A stretch of DNA of 64,000 nucleotides from DASXKD01 sp963734725 (GTDB lineage Bacteria > Actinomycetota > Actinomycetes > Streptosporangiales > Streptosporangiaceae): NCBI GenBank assembly GCA_963734725.1, contig CAVTIX010000024.1, positions 9,238 to 73,237 on the forward strand, in the 5' to 3' direction. Numbering within the stretch: position 1 is the stretch's first letter; every line of letters begins with the position of its first letter. The notes beneath the pieces were generated by a model that was not told the DNA's origin, ran no database searches, and saw only the letters and a program-made list of their open reading frames with translations. The position numbers and the translations under genes are program-made. Positions 42,102 through 51,839 of this stretch are shown piece after piece.

Positions 42102-43748
42102 TTACGCGGTGGGCATGCTAGCGGCGTCGCCGAGGTCAAGCTCGGTGACGCTCACCTCGCGCATCTTGTACTTCTGCACCTTGCCGGTGACGGTCATCGG
42201 GAACTCGCCGGTGATCCGCAGGTAGCGCGGGATCTTGTAGTGGGCGATCTTGCCGGTGCAGAACTCGCGCAGTTCCTCCAGGGTCAGCGTCTGGCCCGGG
42301 CGCAGCTTGACCCAGGCGCACAACTCCTCGCCGAACTTGGCGTCGGGCACCCCGATCACCTGCACGTCCTCGATCGCGGGATGGCTGTAGAGGAACTCCT
42401 CGACCTCGCGCGGGTAGATGTTCTCCCCGCCCCTGATCACCATGTCCTTGATCCGGCCGGCGATGTTCAGGTAACCGGCGTCGTCCATGACGGCGAGGTC
42501 GCCGGTGTGCATCCACCGGGCCGCGTCGATGGCGGCACGGGTCTGCGCCTCGTCGTCCCAGTAGCCGAGCATCACCGAATACCCCCGGGTGCACAGTTCC
42601 CCGGGCGCCCCGCGCGGCACGACCTGGCCGGTCTCCGGGTTGATGATCTTGACTTCGACGTGCGGGTGCACCCGGCCCACGGTCAACACACGCCGCTCCA
42701 TGTCGTCGTCGGCGCGCGTCTGGGTAGACACCGGGGACGTCTCGGTCATCCCGTAGCAAATGGTCACATCGGCCATGTGCATCTCGCTGACCACCCGCTT
42801 CATCACCTCGACCGGGCACGGCGAGCCGGCCATGATCCCGGTGCGCAGGCTGGACAGGTCGTAGCTGGCAAAGTCGGGCAGGGCCAGTTCGGCGATGAAC
42901 ATGGTGGGCACGCCGTACAAGGACGTGCACCGCTCCCGCTGTACCGCCTCGAGCGCGGCGGCCGGCTCGAAGCCGGGGGAGGGGATGACGATGCAGGCGC
43001 CGTGCGTGGTGCAGGCGAGGTTGCCGAGGACCATGCCGAAGCAGTGGTAGAACGGCACCGGGATGCAAACCCGGTCGGCCTCGGTGTACCGGCAGCCCTC
43101 CCCGATGAAGAACCCGTTGTTGAGGATGTTGTGGTGGGACAGCGTCGCGCCCTTGGGGAAGCCCGTCGTCCCGCTGGTGTACTGGATGTTGATCGGGTCG
43201 TCAAAGGCCAGCCCGGCCTCGCGCGCGGCCAGCGGGTCGCCATCCCTCTTCACTGCCGTCAGCGCGTCCCACTCCGGCCCGCCCAGGTAGACCACGCTCT
43301 CCAGTCGGTCGGCGACGCCGCTGACTTCCTCGATCATCGCCCGGTAGTTGCTCGTCTTGAATGACTCGGCGCTCACCAGCATCCGGACGCCCGACTGCCG
43401 CAGCACATACGCCAGTTCGTGGCTGCGGTAAGCGGGGTTGATGTTCACCAGCACCACGCCGGCCTTCGCGGTGGCGTACTGGAGCAACACCCATTCCGCG
43501 CAGTTCGGGGACCAGATGCCGACCCGGTCGCCGGCCTCGATGCCCCGGGCGATCAGGCCACGGGCGAGCGTGTCGGTATCCGCATCGAACTGCGCATAGG
43601 TCCACCGGCGCCCGGTGGGCACATCCACCAGCACCTCCCGGCCGGGGTGCGCGGCGGCGATACGGCGCAGGTTGTCCCCGATCGTCTCGCCGAGCAGCGG
43701 GTCTGGCGAGGCGCCATGGCTGTAAGACAGCGGGGTCGTTCCGATCAT
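42102..43748 (-). CDS. Fatty-acyl-CoA synthetase (AMP-binding)
   Basis: 548 aa. P-loop IQYTSGTTGFPKGATLSHHN, CYGMTETSPVS, GYWDDEAQTRAAID, HTGDLAVMDDAGYLNIAGRIKDMVIRGGENIYPREVEEF and MTVTGKVQKYKMRE, all as in medium/long-chain acyl-CoA ligases (FadD family). Start at ATG 43748 behind GAGGGGG. It may not belong to the menA-ilvD unit because 189 bp separate them. Confidence 0.93.
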   Translation of the reverse strand: MIGTTPLSYSHGASPDPLLGETIGDNLRRIAAAHPGREVLVDVPTGRRWTYAQFDADTDTLARGLIARGIEAGDRVGIWSPNCAEWVLLQYATAKAGVVLVNINPAYRSHELAYVLRQSGVRMLVSAESFKTSNYRAMIEEVSGVADRLESVVYLGGPEWDALTAVKRDGDPLAAREAGLAFDDPINIQYTSGTTGFPKGATLSHHNILNNGFFIGEGCRYTEADRVCIPVPFYHCFGMVLGNLACTTHGACIVIPSPGFEPAAALEAVQRERCTSLYGVPTMFIAELALPDFASYDLSSLRTGIMAGSPCPVEVMKRVVSEMHMADVTICYGMTETSPVSTQTRADDDMERRVLTVGRVHPHVEVKIINPETGQVVPRGAPGELCTRGYSVMLGYWDDEAQTRAAIDAARWMHTGDLAVMDDAGYLNIAGRIKDMVIRGGENIYPREVEEFLYSHPAIEDVQVIGVPDAKFGEELCAWVKLRPGQTLTLEELREFCTGKIAHYKIPRYLRITGEFPMTVTGKVQKYKMREVSVTELDLGDAASMPTA

Positions 43749-43937
43749 GGGGCAAACCCCCTCGTGAGTTCGATGGCACCCATGATTCCCGCTGCACCGG
43801 CCGGTGTGAATACTCTGTTGGCCCTGACCCGCCGCCCCGCCCTACGCTGGCCCTTGACCCCGCCGCCCCGCCCCAGTCAGCCAGGCACTCGATGCGCCAT
43901 CGGGGTGCGGGCCTGCGGCGCCGTCGTTGTGCAGATA

Positions 43938-44810
43938 TCAAATCCTGACCGCAAGGCCGAGGGTCAGCAGGGCGCCGAACGCCAGTTGCAGCCTGCCGGT
44001 CTGCCCCAGCGCGCCGATCAGCGCCGGGCCGTCGGCGCCGGCTCGGACCGCGCGGACCGGCGGCAGCGCCAGCGGAACGGCGACGAGGGTGAGCAGGGTG
44101 AGCGGGCGCACCACGGCGATCAGGGCCGCCACGACGAACGGGACCAGCGCGCAGCCGGCGTACAGCAGCCGGGTCCGGGTATCGCCGATGCGCACCGCCA
44201 GGGTCCGTTTGCCCGCCGCGGTGTCGGACGGTATGTCCCGCAGGTTGTTGATCACCAGCAAGGCGCAGGCGAGCAGCCCGACCGGGACCGCTGCCGCGAC
44301 CGAGAGCCAGGTCAGGCTGCGGACCTGCACGAACGCAGTGCCAACCACCGCGGCTAGGCCGAAGAAGGCGAACACGGCCACCTCGCCGAACCCGCGGTAG
44401 CCGTACGGGTGACGGCCGCCGGTGTAAGTCCACGCGGCGGCGACGGCGGCCGCGCCGACGGCCAGCAGCCACCACGCGGTCGTGGCGGCGAGCACGAACC
44501 CGGCCAGGCAGGCGACGGCGAAGCTGACGCCGGCCGCGGTAAGCACCTGGCGCGGCGGCGCGAGCCCGGCCGCGACCAGCCGGACCGGGCCCACCCTGGC
44601 CTCGTCGGTACCCCGGATGCCGTCGCTGTAGTCGTTGGCGTAGTTCACCCCGACCTGCAGAGCGAGCGCGACGATCAGCGCCAGCAGGGCCCGCCACGCG
44701 GAGAAGTGGCCATAGCCGATCGCCACGCCGGTGCCGACGGCTACCGGTACCAGGGCCGCTGGCAGCGTCCTCGGCCGGGCGCCGGCCAGCCAGTCCTGCG
44801 CTGTTGCCAT
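43938..44810 (-). CDS. menA: 1,4-dihydroxy-2-naphthoate polyprenyltransferase
   Basis: 290 aa UbiA-superfamily prenyltransferase of menaquinone synthesis. First Asp motif VNYANDYSDGIRGTDEARVGP; second INNLRDIPSDTAAGKRTLAVRIGD. About eight to nine membrane helices. ATG 44810 is 8 nt after the ilvD stop, so the two are probably co-transcribed, although no other men gene is present. Confidence 0.95.
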   Translation of the reverse strand: MATAQDWLAGARPRTLPAALVPVAVGTGVAIGYGHFSAWRALLALIVALALQVGVNYANDYSDGIRGTDEARVGPVRLVAAGLAPPRQVLTAAGVSFAVACLAGFVLAATTAWWLLAVGAAAVAAAWTYTGGRHPYGYRGFGEVAVFAFFGLAAVVGTAFVQVRSLTWLSVAAAVPVGLLACALLVINNLRDIPSDTAAGKRTLAVRIGDTRTRLLYAGCALVPFVVAALIAVVRPLTLLTLVAVPLALPPVRAVRAGADGPALIGALGQTGRLQLAFGALLTLGLAVRI

Positions 44811-44818
44811 GTCCGGCG

Positions 44819-46684
44819 TCAGCTGCCGGAGCCGAGCCGGCCCAGGTCGCGGACCGCCCCGGCGGAGGCCGAGGTGGCCAGCGCTGCGTAGACCCGCAGC
44901 GCCTCGCTGACCGGGCGCTGCCGATCCACAGGGCGGTACCCGCCAACCACGGCGACCAACGCCTCCCGGCGCAAGGCAAGCTCGGTGTCCGGCACGTCCA
45001 GGCGCAGTTCGCGGGCGGGGATGTCGATCACGATACGGTCGCCGGCCTCGGCGAGCGCGATCGCGCCGCCCGCCGCCGCCTCCGGCGCGATGTGGCAGAT
45101 CGACAGGCCGGACGTGCCGCCGGAGAACCGGCCGTCGGTGACCAGCGCGCAGGCCCTGCCCAGGCCCTTGCCCTTGAGGAAGCTTGTCGGGTACAGCATC
45201 TCCTGCATGCCGGGGCCGCCGCTGGGCCCCTCGTACCGGATGATCACCACGTCGCCCGGCTTGACCTGTCCGCCGAGGATGCCTTCCACCGCCGATTCCT
45301 GGCTCTCGAACACGATCGCCGGGCCGGTGAACCGGAACAGCTCCTCCGGGACGCCCGCGGTCTTCACGATCGCGCCCTCGGGCGCGAGGTTGCCGTACAG
45401 GATGGCGAGCCCGCCGTCCTGGGTATAAGCGTGACCGGGATCCCTGATGCAGCCGCTGGCCCGGTCGGTGTCCAGCCCGGCCCAGCGGGCGCTTTGCGAA
45501 TACGGCCTGGTGGTGCGGACACCGCCAGGCGCCGCGTGGAACAGCTCCCGCGCCTCGCCGGACACCGACGGTGAGCGCAGGTCGCAGGTGTCCAGGAACT
45601 CCCGCAGCGAGGAACTGTGCACGGTATGCACGTTCTGGTTGAGCAGCCCGGCCCGGTCCAGCTCGCCGAGGATCGCCGGGATGCCGCCCGCCCGGTGCAC
45701 GTCCTCCACGTGGTAGCTGCTGCTCGGCGCCACCTTGCACAGGCACGGGACCCGGCGGGACAGCTCGTCGATCTCCTTCAGTCCGAACCCGACGCGGGCC
45801 TCGTGCGCGGCAGCAAGCAGGTGCAGGATCGTGTTGGTGGAGCCGCCCATAGCCACGTCCAGCGCCATCGCGTTCTCGAACGCCTCGCGGGTGGCCACCG
45901 ACCGGGGCAGCACCGACTCGTCTTCGCCGGAGTAGTACCGCGTGACCAGCTCGACGACGAGCCGCCCAGCGCGCTCGAACAGTTCCTTGCGCGCCGTGTG
46001 CGTGGCCAGCGTGGTGCCGTTGCCGGGCAGCGAAAGGCCGATCGCCTCGGTGAGGCAGTTCATCGAGTTGGCGGTGAACATGCCCGAACAGGATCCGCAG
46101 GTCGGGCAGGCCGCTTCCTCCAATTCGGCGAGCCGCTCATCGGACACCGAGGGGTCGGCCGAGGCGATCATCGGGTCGATGAGGTCGATCCTGGTGACGC
46201 CGTCGGTGGTCTCCCCTTCGGCGCGGGCGACCCCGGCCTCCATCGGCCCGCCAGAGACGAACACGGCGGGGATGTTCAGCCGCAGCGCGGCCATCAGCAT
46301 GCCCGGGGTGATCTTGTCGCAGTTGGAGATGCACACCACGGCGTCGGCGCAGTGGGCGTTCACCATGTACTCGACCGAGTCGGCGATCAGTTCCCGGCTG
46401 GGCAGCGAGTAGAGCATGCCGCCGTGCCCCATCGCGATGCCGTCGTCGACCGCGATCGTGTTGAACTCGCGGGGGACCGCACCGGCCGCGCGTACGGCGT
46501 CGGCGACGACTTGGCCCACCTCGCGCAGGTGCACGTGGCCGGGCACGAACTCGGTGAAGCTGTTGGCTACCGCGATGATCGGCTTGCCGAGGTCCTCGCG
46601 CGCGACGCCGGTGGCGCGCAGCAGCGCGCGGGCGCCCGCCATGTTGCGGCCGTGCGTGACGGTCCGGGACCTCAGCGGCGGCAT
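44819..46684 (-). CDS. ilvD: Dihydroxy-acid dehydratase
   Basis: 621 aa. Fe-S enzyme of branched-chain amino acid synthesis. Cluster Cys in ISNCDKITPGM and CPTCGSCSGMFTANSMNCL; also PLRSRTVTHGRNMAGARAL, GGSTNTILHLLA and YEGPSGGPGMQEML. ATG 46684 follows GGAGGGG; the frame stays open to 47026 through tandem repeats but is not coding there. Confidence 0.97.
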   Translation of the reverse strand: MPPLRSRTVTHGRNMAGARALLRATGVAREDLGKPIIAVANSFTEFVPGHVHLREVGQVVADAVRAAGAVPREFNTIAVDDGIAMGHGGMLYSLPSRELIADSVEYMVNAHCADAVVCISNCDKITPGMLMAALRLNIPAVFVSGGPMEAGVARAEGETTDGVTRIDLIDPMIASADPSVSDERLAELEEAACPTCGSCSGMFTANSMNCLTEAIGLSLPGNGTTLATHTARKELFERAGRLVVELVTRYYSGEDESVLPRSVATREAFENAMALDVAMGGSTNTILHLLAAAHEARVGFGLKEIDELSRRVPCLCKVAPSSSYHVEDVHRAGGIPAILGELDRAGLLNQNVHTVHSSSLREFLDTCDLRSPSVSGEARELFHAAPGGVRTTRPYSQSARWAGLDTDRASGCIRDPGHAYTQDGGLAILYGNLAPEGAIVKTAGVPEELFRFTGPAIVFESQESAVEGILGGQVKPGDVVIIRYEGPSGGPGMQEMLYPTSFLKGKGLGRACALVTDGRFSGGTSGLSICHIAPEAAAGGAIALAEAGDRIVIDIPARELRLDVPDTELALRREALVAVVGGYRPVDRQRPVSEALRVYAALATSASAGAVRDLGRLGSGS

Positions 46685-46835
46685 GGCCCCTCCAGGCTCT
46701 CGTTTCCTGCAGTTTTGGAAGCCTTCAGCGTACCGGCGCCGCGGTGCTCGCCGGGGGCGGCCCGTGCCGCCTGTCGGCCGCCGTCGTTGAAAGCCTCCTG
46801 TCCAAAGAACGACAGCAAACGTCCAACCATGTGGG

Positions 46836-46921
46836 GCGGGGCGGCTGGATCCGGGCGGGGAGGGTTGGATGCGGGCGGTTGGATGCGGGCGGTTGGATGC
46901 GGGCGGGGCGGCTGGATCCGG
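46836..46921 (+). repeat. 14-bp tandem triplication inside a 19-bp direct repeat
   Basis: GGTTGGATGCGGGC occurs three times in tandem (46863-46904). It is flanked by two copies of GCGGGGCGGCTGGATCCGG (46836-46854, 46903-46921). Lies in the 295-bp gap between ilvD and the small membrane gene. Confidence 0.85.
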
Positions 46922-46960
46922 ACAGGTCGTCTCGGTGCGGTGGGTGCGCGCTGGTGGCAA

Positions 46961-46974
46961 CACGATATATCGTG
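46961..46974 (+). promoter_or_regulatory. Palindrome over the -10 of a leaderless gene
   Basis: CACGATATATCGTG is a perfect 14-bp palindrome. The -10 TATCGT (46968-46973) lies in it and ends 6 nt before the ATG at 46980. A repressor bound here would cover the -10. Confidence 0.6.
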
Positions 46975-46979
46975 GATGC

Positions 46980-47144
46980 ATGGGTATGTTGATTCTGATT
47001 GTGCTGGCCGCGATCGCGCTGTTCATGATCCTCTCGGCGGTGATCTCTGCGCTGCACTTCTTGTTCTGGATCGCCGTGGTGGCCCTGCTCGTGTTCGCCG
47101 GGCTGCGCCTGGTCGGCGGCGCGCGGCGCTGGTCCCGCCGGTAA
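46980..47144 (+). CDS. Small membrane protein, 54 aa
   Basis: Nearly all hydrophobic: GMLILIVLAAIALFMILSAVI and FLFWIAVVALLVFAGLRLVGG make two membrane helices, ending in a positive RRWSRR. Leaderless start at 46980. Similar short hydrophobic proteins are common in actinobacteria; function unknown. Confidence 0.75.
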   Translation: MGMLILIVLAAIALFMILSAVISALHFLFWIAVVALLVFAGLRLVGGARRWSRR

Positions 47145-47233
47145 CCGCCGCGGCGCCTGCCTGCTGAGCTCCCCCGCTCGGCAGGCCGGCCCGTGATGGC
47201 TTCAGGCGGGACGAGCGGCTACCGTTCGGAAGC

Positions 47234-48655
47234 GTGACCCAGATTCATGACCTAACCGTGCTGGAGCTGGCCGCCGCCATCCGTGGCCGCGAACTGTCCC
47301 CCGTTGAGATCACCGCCCACTACCTGGACCGCATCGAGCGGCTGAACGCCGACGTCGGGGCGTTCTATACCGTTACCGCCGAGCTGGCCCGCGATCAGGC
47401 TGGCGAGGCGGAGAAGGAGGTGGCCGGGGCCAGCGACTCCGCCGCCTTGCCGCCGCTGACCGGCGTGCCCATCCCGGTCAAGGACCTCAACATGGTCGCC
47501 GGAGTCCGGCAGACCCTCGGGTCGCTGGTGTACGAGGACTTCGTCCCAGGCGAGAGCGACCACGCCTCCGCCGCGCTGCGCGCGGCCGGGGCGGTGATGC
47601 CCGGCAAGACCGCCACACCCGAGTTCGGCCTGCCCTGCTACACCGAGACCGCGATCGGGCCGCCCGCCCGCACGCCGTGGGACCTGTCCCGGTCGGCGGG
47701 CGGGTCGAGCGGTGGCGCGGGCGCCGCAGTCGCGGCCGGGCTCGCCCCCGCCGCCCAGGGCAGCGACGGTGGCGGCTCGATTCGCATCCCGTCCAGCGTG
47801 TGCGGGCTGTTCGGGATCAAGCCCACCCGGGGCCGGATCTCCAAGGCGCCGCTGGTGCCCGATCTGTTCGGGCTGAGCACCGACGGGCCGCTCGCCCGCA
47901 CGGTGGCCGACGCTGCGCTCCTGCTCGACGTGATGACCGGCAACCGGGACGGCGACATGTACACGTTGCCGCCGCTGGGCGGCGAGACGTTCCTGGGCCA
48001 CGCGGGCCGGGCGCCGGGGCGGCTGCGGATCGGGCGCACCAAGGTCAACGCGGTCGAGGGCGCGGAGGTGCACCCCGACTGCGTGGCCGCCTACGAGGAC
48101 GCGAGCGCGCTGCTGGCGAGCCTCGGGCACGAGGTCATCGACATGCAGCCGCCGTTTGCCGCGGAGGCCGTGCCCGCGTTCGAGATCCTCTGGTACGCGA
48201 TGGCCACGCTGACTCCGGTGAGCCCCGACCGCGAGGACCGGCTCCTGCCGCTCACCCGCTACCTGCGGGACCGCGGCAAGGAGGTGCGGGCCCCCGACCT
48301 GATCCTCGCGCAGGCTTACCTGCAGCTCATCGCGCGCGGCGCCTGGAAGGTCCTCAACGAGTACGACGTGGTGCTCACGCCCACGCTGGCGCTGCCGCCA
48401 GCCCCGGTGGGCTGGTTCGACGAGGTCGCCCCGGCGGAAAACTTCGAACGCCAGAAGCGGTTCACCCCGTTCGCGGCCATGTGCAACATCACCGGGCAGC
48501 CGGCGGTGAACCTGCCGCTGTACTGGACCGGCGCCGGGCTGCCGATCGGCGTCATGCTGGCCGGGCCGATGGGCGGTGAGGGCTTGCTGATCTCGCTGTC
48601 TGCCCAGCTGGAGGCCGCCCGCCCGTGGAAGGACAAGCATTCCCCGCTCTGGTAG
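47234..48655 (+). CDS. Amidase signature-family enzyme
   Basis: 473 aa. Catalytic Ser-cisSer-Lys triad: Lys in PLTGVPIPVKDLN, cis-Ser in GGSSGGAGAAVAAGLAP, nucleophile Ser in GSDGGGSIRIPSS. Hydrolyses amides; GatA-like Glu-tRNA function is unlikely because no gatB/C is nearby. GTG start with TACCGT ending 8 nt before it, nearly leaderless. Confidence 0.93.
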   Translation: MTQIHDLTVLELAAAIRGRELSPVEITAHYLDRIERLNADVGAFYTVTAELARDQAGEAEKEVAGASDSAALPPLTGVPIPVKDLNMVAGVRQTLGSLVYEDFVPGESDHASAALRAAGAVMPGKTATPEFGLPCYTETAIGPPARTPWDLSRSAGGSSGGAGAAVAAGLAPAAQGSDGGGSIRIPSSVCGLFGIKPTRGRISKAPLVPDLFGLSTDGPLARTVADAALLLDVMTGNRDGDMYTLPPLGGETFLGHAGRAPGRLRIGRTKVNAVEGAEVHPDCVAAYEDASALLASLGHEVIDMQPPFAAEAVPAFEILWYAMATLTPVSPDREDRLLPLTRYLRDRGKEVRAPDLILAQAYLQLIARGAWKVLNEYDVVLTPTLALPPAPVGWFDEVAPAENFERQKRFTPFAAMCNITGQPAVNLPLYWTGAGLPIGVMLAGPMGGEGLLISLSAQLEAARPWKDKHSPLW

Positions 48656-48680
48656 GAGCGCGGATGGACAGGAGGCCCGA

Positions 48681-51263
48681 TTGGCGCTGCAGCGGCCGGG
48701 CCTGCTCGCCGGGCGCATCATCCACGGTGTGATCGCGCTGTGCGTCAGCGGCGCCGTCCTTGGCCTGCTCGCCTTCGGCTACGGGCCGGTGCCCGCGCTC
48801 GGGCGGGCGCTGGATCCCGGCCGCGGGGCCTGGGCGTCGGCGGCCGGCGGCGTCCCGGCGCGATCGCAGGCGCTGGCCCTGCCGGGGCTGGCGCACCCGG
48901 TCTCGGTCGCCTTCACCAGCCACGGCGTGCCGTCGATCCGGGCCGCTGGCCAGGGGGACGCGTTCCTGGCGCTCGGTTACCTGCACGCCAGGTTCCGGCT
49001 GACCGAGATGGACCTGGAGCGCCGCCTGGGGGAGGGCCGGGTCGCGCAGCTGGCCGGTACCGCAGGGGTGCCGTCGGACGAGTTCGAGCTGCGGCTCGGC
49101 CTGCTGCGCACCGCGCAGCAGGAGTGGTCGGCGATGCCCCGGTCCAGCCCCGCAGCGCAGGCACTACTGGCCTACTCGCGCGGGGTGAACGATTACCTGT
49201 CGCAGGTGCGGGCCGACGGGCAATGGCCGTCGATCTTCGCCCTGGCTGGCGTCTACCCGCGCGACTGGACGCCGGTGGACAGCCTGGTGCTGCAGGGCAT
49301 CCTGACCCAGGAGCTTGACTTCACCACGACCCCGCTGGACTACGCGCTGCTGGAGCGGTCGCTCGGCCCGGCCCGCACCATGGCCTGGTTTCCCGTGCTC
49401 CCCCCTCGCACCGTGCCCCAGTTTCCCTACGACCCAGGGCCCTACCGATACCGTGGCCTCGCCCCGATCGCCGCGCAGGCGTCAGCCGCCGCGCCCGCTG
49501 CCCAGCCCGCAGCCACCACCGCGGCCGGCCCGGCCACGGAACCAGGCGGCGGCGCGGGCGCAGCGATCGCGGCAGCGTCCGTCTTGTCGAAAATCGACGG
49601 GCTGCCGGCGGGCCTGGTGCACCGCGCGCCGGACAGCAACGCGTGGGCCGTCAATGGGCGTGCCGTGGCCGGGGGCGTCGCGATGCTGGCCGGTGACCCG
49701 CACCTGCCGCAGACCATCCCTTCGATCTGGTACCAGGCTGCGCTGTCGGCGCCCGGCCTCGCGGTCACCGGGGTGACGGCGCCCGGCCTGCCCGGCATCT
49801 TGATCGGGCACAACTCGCACATCGCCTGGTCGCTCACCGACACCCAGAACCAGGCCACGCTGTTCTACGCCGAGCAGACCAGCCCGCGCCGGCGAGGCCA
49901 GTTCTTCTGGCGGGGGGCGTGGCGCCCGATGCGCCAGGTACGGTACACGATTCCGGTCCGCGGCGGCGCGCCGGTCCGGCTGACGGTGGACCTCACCGTG
50001 CACGGGCCGGTGCTGACCCGGTCCGGCCAGACGACCTCGGTCAACTGGATGGGGAACATCCCCTCACCCGACGTCGCCGCGCTGCTGGCCGTGGACAAGG
50101 CGCAGGACTTCGCGCAGTTCCGGGCCGCGCTGGCCGGGTGGCGGGCGCCGACGCAGAACTTCGTCTACGCCGACGACCACGGCAACATCGGCGCGATCTC
50201 GGCCGGCTACTACCCGATCGTGCGGCACGGCGACCCGTGGCTGCCGCTGCGGGGCACCGGCGCCGACGACGTCGCCGGGGTGATCCCGTACCGGGCGGTG
50301 CCGCAAGTGTACGACCCGCCGGGCCACGTGGTGGTCACCGCGAACCAGCGCCCGGCCGGGCCGTCGTACCCGTACTACCTCGGCACCACCGCCGACTTCT
50401 TCGACCCTGGGTACCGGGCCGGCCAGATCGGTGCGCTGCTGCGCGGGAAGTCGCGGGTGGGCCCTGGGGCGTTCGCCGCGATCCAGCTCAACGTCACCGA
50501 CGCGCTGGCGCGGCGGATCGTGCCCCGGCTGCTCGCCGCGCTGCACGGCCAGCACCTGTCCGCGCCGGAGCGCGCGGCGGCCAGCCTGCTGGCTGGCTGG
50601 GACGGGTCGATGACGGCTGCGTCGGCCGCTGCCGCGCTCTGGTGGACGTTCTGGGACGACTACCTCGCCGCCGTGTTCGGGCCCTGGTGGCGGGCGGCCA
50701 AGGTGCCGGTGAACCTCGACCGGCCCGGGCTCGCCGTGTCCGCGCAGCAGTTCAGCCTGGACCAGGCGCTGGAGGCGTGGACCGTTGCCGACCCGGGCAA
50801 CCGCGCGTTCACCGCGCCGGGCGGCCCGCACCGGACGGCGCGGCAGGTTATGCGGCTGGCGTTCGCCGCCGCAGCGGCGCGCCTGGCGGCGCGGCTCGGG
50901 GGGACGCCTGGGACGTGGGCGTGGGGCCGCCTGCATACCCGGCAGTTCCCGTCGGTCACCCAGGCGCCGGGGCTGGGCTACGGGCCGCGGGCGTCCGGCG
51001 GTGACGCGTGGACCATCAACGCCGCCGACGGCGGATTGGAGTCCCACGCGGGACCGAGCTGGCGCATGATCGTGGCCTGGACCGGCCGCGGCGCCGCGGC
51101 GGCCGAGGGCGTGTACCCGGGTGGGCAGAGCGAGAACCCCGCGTCCGGGTGGTACTCCGACCAGATGGCCGACTGGTGGGACGGCCGTTACCTGGCAATG
51201 CCACCAGCGGCCGGGTACGCCGCCGGCCCGATCCGGTGGCGCTTGTCGCCGGGGGAGGGATGA
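48681..51263 (+). CDS. Penicillin acylase-family Ntn-hydrolase
   Basis: 860 aa. N-terminal membrane/signal segment (RIIHGVIALCVSGAVLGLLAFGYG), alpha-chain with FTSHGVPSIRAAGQGDAFLALGYLHARFRLTEMDLERR, then the self-cleavage site before Ser319 (DSNAWAVNG), the N-terminal nucleophile of the beta chain; also AGDPHLPQTIPSIWYQ and GHNSHIAWSLTDTQNQ. Members cleave penicillins, acyl-homoserine lactones or N-acyl amides. TTG start supported by AGGAGG 5 nt upstream. Confidence 0.9.
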   Translation: MALQRPGLLAGRIIHGVIALCVSGAVLGLLAFGYGPVPALGRALDPGRGAWASAAGGVPARSQALALPGLAHPVSVAFTSHGVPSIRAAGQGDAFLALGYLHARFRLTEMDLERRLGEGRVAQLAGTAGVPSDEFELRLGLLRTAQQEWSAMPRSSPAAQALLAYSRGVNDYLSQVRADGQWPSIFALAGVYPRDWTPVDSLVLQGILTQELDFTTTPLDYALLERSLGPARTMAWFPVLPPRTVPQFPYDPGPYRYRGLAPIAAQASAAAPAAQPAATTAAGPATEPGGGAGAAIAAASVLSKIDGLPAGLVHRAPDSNAWAVNGRAVAGGVAMLAGDPHLPQTIPSIWYQAALSAPGLAVTGVTAPGLPGILIGHNSHIAWSLTDTQNQATLFYAEQTSPRRRGQFFWRGAWRPMRQVRYTIPVRGGAPVRLTVDLTVHGPVLTRSGQTTSVNWMGNIPSPDVAALLAVDKAQDFAQFRAALAGWRAPTQNFVYADDHGNIGAISAGYYPIVRHGDPWLPLRGTGADDVAGVIPYRAVPQVYDPPGHVVVTANQRPAGPSYPYYLGTTADFFDPGYRAGQIGALLRGKSRVGPGAFAAIQLNVTDALARRIVPRLLAALHGQHLSAPERAAASLLAGWDGSMTAASAAAALWWTFWDDYLAAVFGPWWRAAKVPVNLDRPGLAVSAQQFSLDQALEAWTVADPGNRAFTAPGGPHRTARQVMRLAFAAAAARLAARLGGTPGTWAWGRLHTRQFPSVTQAPGLGYGPRASGGDAWTINAADGGLESHAGPSWRMIVAWTGRGAAAAEGVYPGGQSENPASGWYSDQMADWWDGRYLAMPPAAGYAAGPIRWRLSPGEG

Positions 51264-51766
51264 GCGGCGTGACTGACCCGCGCAAGCTGGGTAAGCGCGG
51301 CTCCTACCGGCTCGGCAAGATGGGCGAGCCGTCTGCCCCGCGCGCCCCGTGGCCCACCGCGCACTATCCCTCGTTCGCGCCGCAGCGCCGCGGGCCGGCC
51401 GGCGCCTGGCTGCTGGCTTGCCTCGCGGGCGCAGTGCTGGTGGCCGCTGGTGCGCTGGCCGACTGGTGGTTTCTGCCCTTCCTCGCCGGCCTGGCGGCAG
51501 GCCTTGCCGTCCGGTTTGGCCGGCTGAGGCTGCGGGCCGCACTGGCCGCGGCGGTTGCCGTCGCGACGGTCGGCTGGGGCGCCGCGCTGGCCTGGCTGGC
51601 CCTGCGCGACGGGCTGCCTGAGGTGGCGGTGGGCAGGTCCATCGCCGCCCTGGCCGGCCTGCCCGCCTCCGCGGCAGCAGCGATCGCGGTGACGCTGCTG
51701 GTGGCAGTGGTCCAGGCCGCCGCGGGCCTGTGGCTGGGCCGCGCCCTGGCGCCCGGGCATGGCTGA
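51260..51766 (+). CDS. Membrane protein coupled to the penicillin acylase gene
   Basis: 168 aa, ATG overlapping the upstream stop by 4 nt with GGGGGAGGG in front. Cytoplasmic N-terminus (residues 1-50, basic and Pro-rich), then four Ala/Leu/Val membrane segments. Not recognised beyond general resemblance to small actinobacterial membrane proteins. Co-translation suggests a link to the acylase. Confidence 0.75.
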   Translation: MSGVTDPRKLGKRGSYRLGKMGEPSAPRAPWPTAHYPSFAPQRRGPAGAWLLACLAGAVLVAAGALADWWFLPFLAGLAAGLAVRFGRLRLRAALAAAVAVATVGWGAALAWLALRDGLPEVAVGRSIAALAGLPASAAAAIAVTLLVAVVQAAAGLWLGRALAPGHG

Positions 51767-51839
51767 TCGCTGGCCCAGCCTGGCTGCGGCGCCGGTAAAC
51801 GTCGTCTGCGGCGTGCTCGGGTTGTCCTCGGGCATCTAG

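Noticed and set aside
43749..43937. Direct repeats of TTGACCC/GCCGCCCCGCC before the acyl-CoA ligase
   Set aside because: Short, low-complexity and GC-driven; no convincing promoter or operator layout.
46685..47026. N-terminal extension of ilvD through the tandem repeats
   Set aside because: The frame is open by chance in GC-rich repeats; the conserved dehydratase starts at 46684 with a strong ribosome site.
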